Shown here: positions 32,892 through 42,411 of the stretch, in pieces
Position numbering within the stretch: the stretch's first letter is position 1
Layout: the number at the start of each line of letters is the position of its first letter
Source: Candidatus Zhuqueibacterota bacterium
Lineage (GTDB): Bacteria > Zhuqueibacterota > Zhuqueibacteria > Oceanimicrobiales > Oceanimicrobiaceae
DNA length: 43,439 nt
Assembly (NCBI GenBank): GCA_029262035.1
Contig: JAJDAE010000185.1
Span: 1-43,439 of the forward strand
Reading direction: 5' to 3'
Translations under genes and position numbers: made by a program
The notes under the pieces: model-generated
The model's database searches: none
Told to the model about the DNA's origin: nothing
What the model saw: only the letters and a program-made list of their open reading frames with translations

Positions 32892-33986
32892 ATGCAATCA
32901 CAAACTGCTACAATCGAAGCGTTTAACTATCTGCTGCAAGAAATCCAACCCGAAGTACAAGTTTTCAGAAATAAAATTGTAAACTCCGAATCTGATTTTC
33001 TTGATTTTTTTAAGAATTTTGTAAAATTAGAAGGACTCGATTTTTTTGAAAATGATAGCAGCATTGTTATCAAACTGAATGTCAGTAAACCCGATAACCC
33101 CCATATCGCATTAAAGTTTTCCATCTCAGAGGTACAAACTAAAAACGATGATATTGCAAACCTGAGTACTATAATTGGGATTATATCTTTTGTGAAAAAT
33201 AATCCTACTTTGCTTGCAGGCAATCTCATAATCTTAATTGAAAAACTTGCGTCTGGCTCTGAGTTTTTATATGAAAATGATCCTGACCATAGAATCGCTT
33301 TAGTCGTTGCACTGGACAACAACCCTTTAGTAGAAAGTGATAGTATCGCTTTAAAAAAAGGTACTCTCATACCGGCACAATATGATTTTCGAATAGGAAT
33401 ATCTTCAGCATTGGCAAGCGATCCCAAATCTGTGTCGTCGGTTGATGTGATCGCCCTTGCGGCGCAGGTTATTACCAGTTTATCTCAGATTCCAACCAGA
33501 AAGATAGATCCACTTCATCTTACGCATGTCTCATTTAATGATATAAATACGACTCGTAAACAGTTCAGGCAAGGGGTTGAAATCACAGGCGTAATTAAAG
33601 CATTAAATGAAACAGCATGGATTCGGATGAAATCTATAATGGAGTCAACGCTTGCCGCAATTACAAAACCAAATGATTGTAGTTATGATTTTTCCCTAAA
33701 AAGCACTGAACAGATATTTCAAAATGATGCTGAGTATAGTCAATTTTTATTCAAAAGAAGTAAGGAAGTACTTGGTAAAACAAAGGTTCAAAGTCTTGAA
33801 CATTTAAATAAAAATTTTGATAGGTGTAGTTCTTTTTTTCGAAAGTTTCCCACGGTTATTTTACATGTCGGCGGCTTGGATAGCTCGAATGGCCGTAACC
33901 CCATATCTACTCTACAGTTAGGTGAAATTGACCAAATTTCGACGACAACAATAAAGGCTATCTGTTGGATGATTCTGAAATTTTAA
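32892..33986 (+). CDS. Degenerate M20-type (amidohydrolase) homologue lacking the metal ligands (364 aa)
   Basis: No intact catalytic family matches at first sight, but the order of secondary elements follows M20D amidohydrolases. GIISFVKNNPTLLAGNLIILI corresponds to the helix and strand before the 'PAEE' site, here IEKLAS. IALVVALDNNPLVESDSIAL corresponds to the 'ALHxxPxLPxG' segment with H replaced by D. VSSVDVIALAAQVITSLSQI and RKIDPLHLTHVSF correspond to the dimerisation domain ('DPI..AAQIV.AL..I..R..DPL'). The HxCGHDxH motif, the EE pair, GHAAxP and the final HSPxFD histidine all appear lost. This is probably a non-enzymatic or repurposed relative. No signal peptide. The assignment is from remembered family patterns. 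Confidence 0.6.
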   Translation: MQSQTATIEAFNYLLQEIQPEVQVFRNKIVNSESDFLDFFKNFVKLEGLDFFENDSSIVIKLNVSKPDNPHIALKFSISEVQTKNDDIANLSTIIGIISFVKNNPTLLAGNLIILIEKLASGSEFLYENDPDHRIALVVALDNNPLVESDSIALKKGTLIPAQYDFRIGISSALASDPKSVSSVDVIALAAQVITSLSQIPTRKIDPLHLTHVSFNDINTTRKQFRQGVEITGVIKALNETAWIRMKSIMESTLAAITKPNDCSYDFSLKSTEQIFQNDAEYSQFLFKRSKEVLGKTKVQSLEHLNKNFDRCSSFFRKFPTVILHVGGLDSSNGRNPISTLQLGEIDQISTTTIKAICWMILKF

Positions 33987-34144
33987 CTAGCCTTAAGACG
34001 TTGTTATTTTGAAGTTTATCCATCCTTATTAAAAAGCAGTAATATCATTTTTTTCGTTTGCATTTAGCTGTTATTTCGAGTAGTTTGATTCAAGCAAAAT
34101 CGGTAATCATTCTTCAAATTTTATATTCAACGGATTGAATTCAA

Positions 34145-35266
34145 GTGGATTTCGACATAACCAAAACTTCCGAACTCGCGCGATCGAAAGCAGATGTTAG
34201 CGATTTTTCTTTGCCTTTAAGTGATTCCTATTTTAAGACTCTATTTAACAATTTACTAATCCCTGCCGTAATTCTTCAACCTTGTGGTACCATCTATTAC
34301 GCAAACAATTCTTTTTTTAAATTTTTTGATTTAGAAAAAGCGCGATTAATTAAAAGTAGTTTGCTTGACTATATAACATCATCTACACAAGATGGCCTAA
34401 TCAGGTTATTGGATGAACCAAATTTATTAAAAGGTGCAAAACCTGCTTCACTTTCGTGCCGCTTTATTGATGGTAACCAGACGACTGTTGATGTTGAATT
34501 GTCCCTAAATTGGATCCAGGAAATTGAAGGGATATTGGTTTTAATAGAAAAGAAGGAGTCATGCACCGAAAATGCATCCACTTCACAAAAAGATACTGAA
34601 GAACTGGAAAATTTATTTTACATGATTTCACATAATTTGAAATCACCAATCGTTTCAATACAAGGTTTTGTGAAATTACTTTTAGAGTGTTTTGATAAAA
34701 AGCAATCACCGGAAGAACGTCACTTTATTGAAAGAATTCAAAAAAATGCATCCCGTTTAAACGAAATGGTGCAGGACGTCTTGCAGTTTTCGCGCTTGTC
34801 TCAGAAGGCACCGCAGCTGGAAATTGTGTCGTTGATTCAGGTTTTAAATAATATTAAGGTGGAAAGCTTTTTTCGTCTTAACGAAAAAAAAATATCACTA
34901 AAAATAGCAGAAGATCTTCCCGAAGTTAAATTAGACTCCGAGGAGATTTCGATTATTTTTCAAAATTTGATCGATAATGCCATAAAGTATATTGGGGATA
35001 CAAGAGAACCTGAAATTGAAGTTGGTTGGGAGAAAAGGCCTCGCTTTTATGTTTTTTGGGTTGGTGACAATGGCCCGGGTGTAAGAGAAAAAACTCACGA
35101 TTTGCTATTTAATATGTTTGAAAGAGCAGATAGTACAAAAGAGATTGAAGGTACCGGTGTTGGTTTAGCAATCGTTAAGGGGATCGTTGAAAAATATGGT
35201 GGCCATGTCAGGTTGACCTCAACATATGGAAAGGGAACAAAGGTGTATTTTACAATTCCAATATAA
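34145..35266 (+). CDS. Soluble PAS-containing sensor histidine kinase (373 aa, GTG start)
   Basis: A PAS domain (about 27-135: LLIPAVILQPCGTIYYANNSFFKFF) is followed by HisKA with the phospho-accepting histidine H163 in MISHNLKSPIVSIQGF. HATPase_c follows with N box QNLIDNAIKY, G1 GDNGPGV and G2 GTGVGLAIVKGIV. There is no TM helix, so it is cytoplasmic. The GTG start has no obvious Shine-Dalgarno. It is followed 14 bp later by a second kinase with a closely similar H box and then by a receiver-PAS-kinase protein, so all three probably act together. Confidence 0.92.
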   Translation: MDFDITKTSELARSKADVSDFSLPLSDSYFKTLFNNLLIPAVILQPCGTIYYANNSFFKFFDLEKARLIKSSLLDYITSSTQDGLIRLLDEPNLLKGAKPASLSCRFIDGNQTTVDVELSLNWIQEIEGILVLIEKKESCTENASTSQKDTEELENLFYMISHNLKSPIVSIQGFVKLLLECFDKKQSPEERHFIERIQKNASRLNEMVQDVLQFSRLSQKAPQLEIVSLIQVLNNIKVESFFRLNEKKISLKIAEDLPEVKLDSEEISIIFQNLIDNAIKYIGDTREPEIEVGWEKRPRFYVFWVGDNGPGVREKTHDLLFNMFERADSTKEIEGTGVGLAIVKGIVEKYGGHVRLTSTYGKGTKVYFTIPI

Positions 35267-35280
35267 AGAGTAGTTTTCAA

Positions 35281-36006
35281 ATGGATTTGAACAAAATATT
35301 TATTAAAGATAAACAGTTAAAGAAAGATGATGTAAATCTTTATTTGCACCTTATCGCTCATGAAATTCGCAGCCCGCTGGTTTCAATACAAGGGTATACT
35401 TCTTTACTCCAGGAAAAGTATTTAGAGAACCTCCCGCCAGACGGCCGTGATTATTTAATGAGAATTGCCTCCAATTTAGAACGCGCAGAAACGTTACTTA
35501 CCGATATTACACAACTTGCCAAAGTCGCTATTGTTGAATCTAATTTTCAAAAAATTGCAGTTAAAAAGCTCGTTGAGACGGCATTGGAACCTCATTGGTT
35601 TCGGATAAAAAAATTGCAATTAAAAATCAATGTAGCAGAAGAAATGCCTGAACTCTATTGCGATGTTAGAGCCATGAATATTGTTTTTTCAAATATTATT
35701 GGTAATGCGGTGAAATATTCCCGTGATAAACGAGTCGGGAAAATTGACATTGGATATATTGGCGATGAGATATTTCATAAGTTTTTTATTAAAGATGATG
35801 GTGTGGGTTTCAAAGCCAGTGATCGGAATAAAGTGTTCCTTTTATTTAGCCGATTACGTAATAAGAAGAACGTTAGCGGCTCTGGTTTAGGCTTATCAAT
35901 CGTAAAACAAATAATTGAAGGACATGGCGGCGAAATATGGGTGGAATCCCGCAAGAATCGAGGGTCAAAATTCTTTTTTACCTTGCCCAAGAATTCTCCT
36001 GCTTAG
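35281..36006 (+). CDS. Minimal soluble histidine kinase without sensor domain (241 aa)
   Basis: It consists only of HisKA (H27 in IAHEIRSPLVSIQGYTSLL) and HATPase_c (N box SNIIGNAVKYS, G1 KDDGVGF, G2 GSGLGLSIVKQII). The HisKA region resembles that of the upstream kinase (SPxVSIQGxxxLL), suggesting duplication. With no input domain or TM helix it may receive signals through dimerisation with one of its neighbours or serve as a phosphotransfer partner for the receiver domain of the next protein. Both are inferences. Confidence 0.9.
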   Translation: MDLNKIFIKDKQLKKDDVNLYLHLIAHEIRSPLVSIQGYTSLLQEKYLENLPPDGRDYLMRIASNLERAETLLTDITQLAKVAIVESNFQKIAVKKLVETALEPHWFRIKKLQLKINVAEEMPELYCDVRAMNIVFSNIIGNAVKYSRDKRVGKIDIGYIGDEIFHKFFIKDDGVGFKASDRNKVFLLFSRLRNKKNVSGSGLGLSIVKQIIEGHGGEIWVESRKNRGSKFFFTLPKNSPA

Positions 36007-36076
36007 GCACCTTGGAAAGCCATTTAATATCTATTTGCTAAATGGTACTCACTAGAAACGAGTTGGGTTTAATTTT

Positions 36077-37936
36077 ATGAGCAATATAGTAAAAGTTCTT
36101 GTAGTAGAAGATGATTTGGAGCAAGCGGAATTGATGGAAAGTTCCTTGCAGCGGTTCAATTCTGAATTTAGTGTCGAAATAACGGATTCTGGTGAAGCTT
36201 GTATAGAAAGATTGAACGATTCTAAGTTTGAGGCTATTGTCCTGGATTTTCTTTTACCTGAGGGAAACGGGCTGGAAATTCTGGATAAGATTTCACGCAA
36301 TGGCTATGATACACCTGTGGTACTTGTTTCCGGCCATGGCAGTGAAGGAGTTGCTGTGGAAGCGCTTAAAAATGGGGCTTACGACTACCTGGTAAAGAAT
36401 AGTAGTTTCCTATCGCAACTCCCTAAGGTTGTTCAAAAAACAATTGAGCACCATCGTCTGGAAAACCGATTAAGAGAATCCGAGACTAAATATCAAAATA
36501 TTTTTGAAAATGCATCTGATGCCATTTTAATTATCAATCCCAATACAAATCAAATACTGGAATCCAATCGTAGATTTGCGCAAATGACCAGCCTTTCTGA
36601 CGAAGAAATATCTTTGCGAAATGTGGCAGAGTTTTTTCCAATAGCGCAAAGGCATCATTTTGAAACCGTACTTCAAAATACGGTTAACTTTAAGATTTGT
36701 AATGATGATCAGTTATCTATTTTGGATAGTCAAGACCAGGAAATTCCGGTAGATATAAATACCAGCCTCGTTAAATTAGAAGATGCCGATTATATTTTGT
36801 GTACGATAAAAGATATTGCAGAAAAGAAGCATCTTCAAAATTTGATTTTGAACAGCAAAAGGCGGCTACAAAGCACTTTCGATAGTATTGGAGATATAAT
36901 TTTTGAAGTAAATGAAAATTCTGAAATTGTAATAGCTAATCGCAAATTTTCTGAGATGTGCTCCCTGGAGCCGGAAAAAGTTATTGGGAGAAAGTATTAC
37001 GAGCTGTTTTTTCAATTTGGCGAGTTAAGCGAGGAGTGTCCTATTAAGGAAACCTTTAAAACACAGCAGCCTGCCTTTAGAGAGAGCCAGCATAATGATG
37101 AAGTTTACGAAACTCACACCTACCCGAATTTTTCAGTCGATGGTCAGGTAGAATCAGTCGCAGTATTTTCGAGAAATATTACTGACAAGAAAAAGTTAGA
37201 GAATTCACTCATTCAATCTGAAAAACTGGCAACCATTGGTTTGCTTGCGTCAGGCATTGCGCATGAACTTCGCAACCCTCTTAACGTAATTGAAACAGCC
37301 CGTTATTATATTGATGAATTTTTAATTGGAAAGAATCCGGATATCTCTGTAAAGTTGGATATTATCCGCCGGAATGTACACCGCTCTTCTAAAATTATAA
37401 ATAATCTTCTCGAATTTTCACAGCACTCAAAACACAACCGTGAAGAGATTGATATAAAAATGCTGGTTGAAAGTACAATCGCTCTGATAAAGAAAGAACT
37501 TGATGCAAAGAATATTGAGTTTGTTTCCCGATTCGAAAATGACTATCCCTGTTATTTTAGTATGGACTCGTTAAAACAGGTTTTGCTTAACCTTATCATC
37601 AATGCAATTCAGGCTATGGAAAAAGGTGGCAAATTGACAATATTTGTTGAGCAGAATAAAGCAGGATATGTTGATATAAAAATATCAGACACAGGAACCG
37701 GCATTTCAGACCAGAATCTAAAAAAGATTTTTTCTCCATTTTTTACAACGAAAAAGGCTGGAGAAGGGACTGGATTGGGACTTTACATTACCCATATGAT
37801 TATAGAACGTGACGGCGGAAAAATATCTGTCGAAAGTGAAACGGGAGCCGGTACCACATTTACTGTTAGTTTACCTCAAAAAAATAGAGCCACAATTGAC
37901 CCGCCAAATGAAATTGAAAACATCGTGAGTTTATAG
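36077..37936 (+). CDS. Receiver-PAS-PAS-histidine kinase hybrid (619 aa)
   Basis: The N-terminal receiver domain (1-120) has the phosphorylatable D57 in IVLDFLLPEGNG, S85 in VLVSGHG and K107 in YLVKN. Two PAS domains follow (about 137-250 and 265-375; the second has the SLEPEKVIGRKYYELF pattern). HisKA has H396 in LASGIAHELRNPLNVIE, then HATPase_c with LLNLIINAIQAME, DTGTGI and GTGLGLYITHMII. Receiver-first hybrids are usually fed by another kinase. The two adjacent kinases are the obvious candidates. No DNA-binding output is encoded nearby. No TM helix. Confidence 0.93.
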   Translation: MSNIVKVLVVEDDLEQAELMESSLQRFNSEFSVEITDSGEACIERLNDSKFEAIVLDFLLPEGNGLEILDKISRNGYDTPVVLVSGHGSEGVAVEALKNGAYDYLVKNSSFLSQLPKVVQKTIEHHRLENRLRESETKYQNIFENASDAILIINPNTNQILESNRRFAQMTSLSDEEISLRNVAEFFPIAQRHHFETVLQNTVNFKICNDDQLSILDSQDQEIPVDINTSLVKLEDADYILCTIKDIAEKKHLQNLILNSKRRLQSTFDSIGDIIFEVNENSEIVIANRKFSEMCSLEPEKVIGRKYYELFFQFGELSEECPIKETFKTQQPAFRESQHNDEVYETHTYPNFSVDGQVESVAVFSRNITDKKKLENSLIQSEKLATIGLLASGIAHELRNPLNVIETARYYIDEFLIGKNPDISVKLDIIRRNVHRSSKIINNLLEFSQHSKHNREEIDIKMLVESTIALIKKELDAKNIEFVSRFENDYPCYFSMDSLKQVLLNLIINAIQAMEKGGKLTIFVEQNKAGYVDIKISDTGTGISDQNLKKIFSPFFTTKKAGEGTGLGLYITHMIIERDGGKISVESETGAGTTFTVSLPQKNRATIDPPNEIENIVSL

Positions 37937-38018
37937 CTTTTACAACCTTTGTTTTTGTTTGACAAAAATACAATTAATTACTACATTCATGGCTATTCAT
38001 AAGGTTTTGTGATTAATT

Positions 38019-39026
38019 GTGAGGCTTCCTTTGTCTTTAAAAGAAATTTGTGCACCAATCCAAAAAGACCTTGAAAGGTATGAGGTTGAGTTTAAAAATT
38101 TATTGAAATCAAATGTTTTCCTGATCGATAAAGTTATCCAATACATCATTGCAAATAAAGGTAAACGGCTTCGGCCAATCCTGGTAATTCTTACAAGTCG
38201 GTTACATCTCACCAATGGCGCTGATTTGGAAAGCCGTAACCTGAAAGCTGCGGCGATCATGGAACTGCTCCACACCGCAACTTTGGTTCACGATGATGTT
38301 GTGGATGGCTCTAATCAAAGGCGTGGTGTACCCTCCGTAAATTCAATTTGGAAAAACAAAGTCTCCGTTTTGATGGGCGATTACCTGTTTTCGAAGTCTC
38401 TGTTGGCAATGCTGAGCCTCAAAAGTATGCACGCCTATGAGATTATTTCGGAAACCGCCGAACGAATGGCAAAGGGTGAGCTTTTAGGGGTTGAGAGAAG
38501 TAAAGATTTTTGGATGGAAGAGGAGGTTTACTTTAGACTGATTGGCGATAAAACAGCTTCATTGTTGGCGGCGGCTTGCCAGTTGGGAGCAGTGTCTGTA
38601 TCAGAAAACCCTGAAGATTGGCAGTCCATGAAAGAATTTGGAGAAAACCTGGGGATTGCTTTTCAAATCCGTGATGATTTGTTGGATATTCTTGGCAAAG
38701 AGAAAAAAACAGGTAAACCGCTAGGCAATGATATTCGCGATAATAAAGTAACATTGCCGCTTATTCATGCATTGCGCCAAGCTCCGAAAGGAGAAGCGAG
38801 ACGTATTATTCGCCTGTTAAAACGTAACGCTAAAAAGCGCACAAACCGCACCGATATTAAAGATATAATCTCATTTGTCGAAACTCATGGTGGTATTGAA
38901 TATGCAATGGAAACGGCAAATAATTATATTGAACAGGCAAGAAATTCTCTTGCTCGATACCCGGATACGGCTTATAAAAAATCTTTAAATGAGTTGGTAA
39001 CTTTTATTACAACCAGAGAAAGCTGA
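38019..39026 (+). CDS. All-trans polyprenyl diphosphate synthase (335 aa, GTG start)
   Basis: Both aspartate-rich motifs are present: DDVVD (92-96, in LVHDDVVDGSNQRRG) and DDLLD (219-223, in FQIRDDLLDILGK). KGKRLRPIL binds the homoallylic pyrophosphate. The residues four and five positions before the first motif are small (A87, T88), which in this family allows long chains, so heptaprenyl or octaprenyl diphosphate for a quinone side chain is likely. The GTG at 38019 gives the expected N-terminus; a TTG four codons later is an alternative. Separated from the hybrid kinase gene by 82 bp. Confidence 0.94.
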   Translation: MRLPLSLKEICAPIQKDLERYEVEFKNLLKSNVFLIDKVIQYIIANKGKRLRPILVILTSRLHLTNGADLESRNLKAAAIMELLHTATLVHDDVVDGSNQRRGVPSVNSIWKNKVSVLMGDYLFSKSLLAMLSLKSMHAYEIISETAERMAKGELLGVERSKDFWMEEEVYFRLIGDKTASLLAAACQLGAVSVSENPEDWQSMKEFGENLGIAFQIRDDLLDILGKEKKTGKPLGNDIRDNKVTLPLIHALRQAPKGEARRIIRLLKRNAKKRTNRTDIKDIISFVETHGGIEYAMETANNYIEQARNSLARYPDTAYKKSLNELVTFITTRES

Positions 39027-39150
39027 TACGAGTAAAATAGTCCAATACTTCTTCACCATTTTCAGAGTTTTGTTGCTATATTGCTGTAATTGCGAATTAA
39101 GAGTTTTAGTAAGTAATATTAGATTTATAATAATTTAGATAGGAAGAATT

Positions 39151-40083
39151 ATGCCAAGGACTTTAGTGACAGGCGGCGCTGGCTTTTTAGGCTCACATCT
39201 CTGCGAATATTTGTTAAAAAAAGGCCACGAAGTAATTGCAATGGACAACTTATCAACAGGGAATGTTGAGAATATTACACATCTGCAATCCGAGAAATTT
39301 AAATTTATAAAACATGATGTAACAGAGTACATTTATTGTGCCGGCCCCATCGATTACATTTTACATTTTGCATCGCCTGCCAGCCCCAAAGATTACCTGG
39401 AAATGCCAATTCAAACTTTAAAAGTTGGTTCGCTTGGAACCCATAAAGCGCTTGGCTTGGCAAAAGAAAAAAATGCCACATTGTTACTTGCTTCAACTTC
39501 TGAGACTTATGGCGACCCACAGGAACATCCGCAAAAAGAAAGTTATTGGGGGCATGTTAACCCCGTAGGCCCACGAGGCGTTTATGATGAAGCTAAGCGT
39601 TTTGCAGAAGCAAGCACCATGGCCTATCACCGCTTTCATGGGGTTGATACAAAAATAGTTCGTATTTTCAATACCTACGGTCCGCGTATGCGACCTAATG
39701 ATGGCCGCGCAATTCCGGCATTTGTGCCCCAGGCATTGCGTAACGAGTCAATCACAGTTTTTGGTGATGGTTCGCAGACTAGAAGCTTTTGCTACGTGGA
39801 TGATCTAATAGAAGGAATTATCAGATTACTTCTTTCAGATTATCATGAGCCCGTAAATATCGGTAATCCACAGGAAATGACGATTAAAGAACTGGCGGAA
39901 AGTATTGTAAAAGTTACCGGTAGCCGCAGTGAAGTTATTTACAAAGACCTACCTGTTGATGACCCCAAAGTTCGCCAGCCTGACATTACCAGGGCAAAGT
40001 CTGTTTTAGGTTGGGAACCAAGAGTTAGTTTTCAAGATGGCTTGGAAAAAACAGTCGATTGGTTTAGAACACAAAAACTCTAA
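39151..40083 (+). CDS. uxs: UDP-glucuronate decarboxylase (UDP-xylose synthase) of the SDR family (310 aa)
   Basis: Extended SDR with the NAD motif [11 protein letters not shown] (6-16). The catalytic threonine and tyrosine are in [11 protein letters not shown] (T116) and GVYDEAKR (Y145, K149). The strings [20 protein letters not shown] and ASPASPKDY are typical of UXS, which converts UDP-glucuronate to UDP-xylose, rather than of GalE or RmlB. With the PMM/PGM it suggests surface polysaccharide synthesis, though no glycosyltransferases lie in the window. AGGAAGAATT precedes the ATG. Confidence 0.9.
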   Translation: MPRTLVTGGAGFLGSHLCEYLLKKGHEVIAMDNLSTGNVENITHLQSEKFKFIKHDVTEYIYCAGPIDYILHFASPASPKDYLEMPIQTLKVGSLGTHKALGLAKEKNATLLLASTSETYGDPQEHPQKESYWGHVNPVGPRGVYDEAKRFAEASTMAYHRFHGVDTKIVRIFNTYGPRMRPNDGRAIPAFVPQALRNESITVFGDGSQTRSFCYVDDLIEGIIRLLLSDYHEPVNIGNPQEMTIKELAESIVKVTGSRSEVIYKDLPVDDPKVRQPDITRAKSVLGWEPRVSFQDGLEKTVDWFRTQKL

Positions 40084-40269
40084 TACTTGTATTCAGATTA
40101 TTTAATACCACCACTTTTATAACTACAATTTTTTTGATTTAAAATTATTGGTCTGATAGTTTAAGTAAGATTTATCAAACCGGAAAATTTGCTTCTAAAA
40201 AATCTCCTCCTTGACTTTCACAAAAAAAATCTTTGATTTACAAGTTGTTCTAAATGAGGATTAAGTTTT

Positions 40270-40623
40270 TTGGATTCAAAAGAATTAGCGCTTAAAGTAG
40301 CAGAGTTGTCTCTCGAAAAAAAAGCAACAGATGTAATTATTATGGATTTGCGTGGACTAACTTCCATGACAGATTATTTTGTGATTTGTTCGGGTGATAC
40401 AAACACGCAGGTCAAAGCCATTTCCGATCATATTTTATCGAAACTCCGCGAAGAAAAGAGCCGTCCGCTTCATAACGAAGGCTTGTCCGGGCATGAGTGG
40501 ATTTTAATGGACTTTGTGGATGTGATGGCTCATGTTTTTCAACCGGAGAAAAGAGAATTCTATGCCTTGGAAAAATTATGGGGCGATGCAAAAATCATCG
40601 AAATTAAAGATGAAATACAATGA
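40270..40623 (+). CDS. rsfS: Ribosomal silencing factor RsfS (117 aa, TTG start)
   Basis: DUF143/Iojap family: TDVIIMDLRGLTSMTDYFVI, CSGDTNTQVKAISDHI and EGLSGHEWILMDFVDVMAHVF are the family blocks, and the length is typical. RsfS binds uL14 and blocks subunit joining under starvation. The TTG at 40270 is chosen because TGAGGA lies 9 nt upstream and the conserved part starts at once. The stop overlaps the argS ATG (ATGA), so the two are translationally coupled. Confidence 0.95.
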   Translation: MDSKELALKVAELSLEKKATDVIIMDLRGLTSMTDYFVICSGDTNTQVKAISDHILSKLREEKSRPLHNEGLSGHEWILMDFVDVMAHVFQPEKREFYALEKLWGDAKIIEIKDEIQ

Positions 40624-42272
40624 ACGGAGTTGAGTATTTAAAGGAAAAGCTCACGGAGGCTTTGCAGAAGTTGGATGTTACCGGGCCGGATGTACCTCAA
40701 ATTATGCTTGAGCGCCCGAAGGTTGCTGAACATGGTGACCTTTCAACTAACATTGCCCTGCTGCTTGCGAAGGTATTAAAACGTAAACCCCGTGATATTG
40801 CTGAGGAAATTCAAAAATCATTGACCCTGGATGTTGATATTGTGGACGATGTAAATATTGCCGGACCGGGTTTTATAAATTTTAGATTAGGTGACGGTTA
40901 TTTTCACAATGTTCTCGGTGACATTTTAAGTTTGGGAAAAGACTTCGGGAAAGATACCTGGGGTAATAATGAACGTATTCAGTTTGAATTTGTAAGCGCC
41001 AATCCCACCGGACCGTTAAATATAGTTAGCGCCCGAGCGGCGACTGTGGGAGATGTATTGTCAAGCATTTTGACTTCAGTTGGTTTTGAGGTGGAGCGAG
41101 AGTATTATGTGAATGACGCCGGCCGCCAGGTACGCTTGTTGGGCATGTCGGTGAGTTCGAGCTATATGAAGCTTACCGGACAATCGGAACCGTTTCCCGA
41201 AGAAGGCTATCACGGTGATTATATTAACGATTTGGCTAAGTCATTTTTTGATGAACATGGTGAAAAGTTTGCACAACTGCAACAGAGCGAGCGGTGGAAC
41301 GAGCTTTCCGAACTGGCACTCGAAACAATTTTAAGCGCACAAAAAAAGGTGCTTGCCGATTTTGGGCTTGATTTCGATGTTTGGTTCAGAGAAAGAGTTT
41401 TGCGCCAATCCAATGATCATCTCAATGTTTTAAACAAGCTCACTGAAAATGGCCATGTGTACGAACAAGATGGCGCCAAGTGGTTCAGGGCGACTGATTT
41501 CGGAGATGAAAAAGATAGAGTACTCGTAACCAGTGAGGGGGAACCAACTTACTTTCTGGTTGATATTGCGTATCACGAGGATAAATACAAACGTAAGTTT
41601 TCCAAATTGTATGATTTATGGGGCCCCGATCATCACGGCTATATTCAAAGAGTGAAATCTGCGTTAACCGCTCTTGGGCACCCGGAAGACAGCTTTGAAG
41701 TCATCATCATTCAGCAGGTCAATTTGATTCAGGATGGCGAAGTAGTAAAAATGTCCAAGCGTGCCGGTAAGATAATTGAAATGCAGGAGCTGCTTGACGA
41801 AGTTGGGGTTGATGTTGCACGTTTCTTTTTTGTAGCGCGGCGTACCCAAAGCCCGCTGGATTTCGATCTCGATCTGGCAAAGAAGACATCCGATGAAAAT
41901 CCGGTTTATTATGTGCAATACGCGCACGCCCGGATTTGCAATGTCATTAAACACGCAGAAAGCCAGGGTGTAAAATTACCCGAGACCGCGAACTTTTCCT
42001 TACTTAAAGAGGAAGAAGAGCTTAATTTAATTAAGAAATTGTTAGAGTTCCCGGAAGTTGTTTCCAAGGCTGCTCAGTATTTAGAGGCACACCGGGTACC
42101 AAATTATCTTCAGGAGGTTGCGGCAACTCTGCACCGGTTTTATCATCATCATAAAGTTGTAACCGATGATGTTGAGTTGACTAAAGCACGACTTTTGTTA
42201 ATTCAAGGCGCGCGAGTGGTTTTTACCAACGCGCTCAATTTAATGGGTGTAAGTGCGCCTGAAAGAATGTAG
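40620..42272 (+). CDS. argS: Arginyl-tRNA synthetase (550 aa) with a non-canonical HIGH motif
   Basis: N-terminal Add-1 domain (residues 1-105) for the tRNA D-loop. The class I catalytic core starts at FEFVSANPTGPLNIVSARAA. The second signature VKMSKRAGK (377-381 is KMSKR) is intact. The arginine-binding and anticodon-binding parts follow (ENPVYYVQYAHARI, VPNYLQEVAATLHRFYHHHK), and it ends ALNLMGVSAPERM. The usual TGPLHxGHxR reads TGPLNIVSARA (N134-S137), so both HIGH histidines are missing. The rest looks fully functional. No second argS is in the window. Overlaps rsfS by 4 bp. Confidence 0.96.
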   Translation: MNGVEYLKEKLTEALQKLDVTGPDVPQIMLERPKVAEHGDLSTNIALLLAKVLKRKPRDIAEEIQKSLTLDVDIVDDVNIAGPGFINFRLGDGYFHNVLGDILSLGKDFGKDTWGNNERIQFEFVSANPTGPLNIVSARAATVGDVLSSILTSVGFEVEREYYVNDAGRQVRLLGMSVSSSYMKLTGQSEPFPEEGYHGDYINDLAKSFFDEHGEKFAQLQQSERWNELSELALETILSAQKKVLADFGLDFDVWFRERVLRQSNDHLNVLNKLTENGHVYEQDGAKWFRATDFGDEKDRVLVTSEGEPTYFLVDIAYHEDKYKRKFSKLYDLWGPDHHGYIQRVKSALTALGHPEDSFEVIIIQQVNLIQDGEVVKMSKRAGKIIEMQELLDEVGVDVARFFFVARRTQSPLDFDLDLAKKTSDENPVYYVQYAHARICNVIKHAESQGVKLPETANFSLLKEEEELNLIKKLLEFPEVVSKAAQYLEAHRVPNYLQEVAATLHRFYHHHKVVTDDVELTKARLLLIQGARVVFTNALNLMGVSAPERM

Positions 42273-42411
42273 AGCAAAATTGAAAATGAACTAAAGTTTT
42301 AAATTGCCTAAAGTCCATAAACAGATATCTGGGCAACGCACAAATAAGTATATTTCAAACATTTTAGTATACCACCAGGGAACGGTACTTTAAAAAAATA
42401 AGGATCAGAAA

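Noticed and set aside
32927-33427. 166-aa minus-strand ORF
   Set aside because: Antisense to the degenerate M20 gene; no start context and no recognisable motif. The plus frame shows family-like patterns over its full length.
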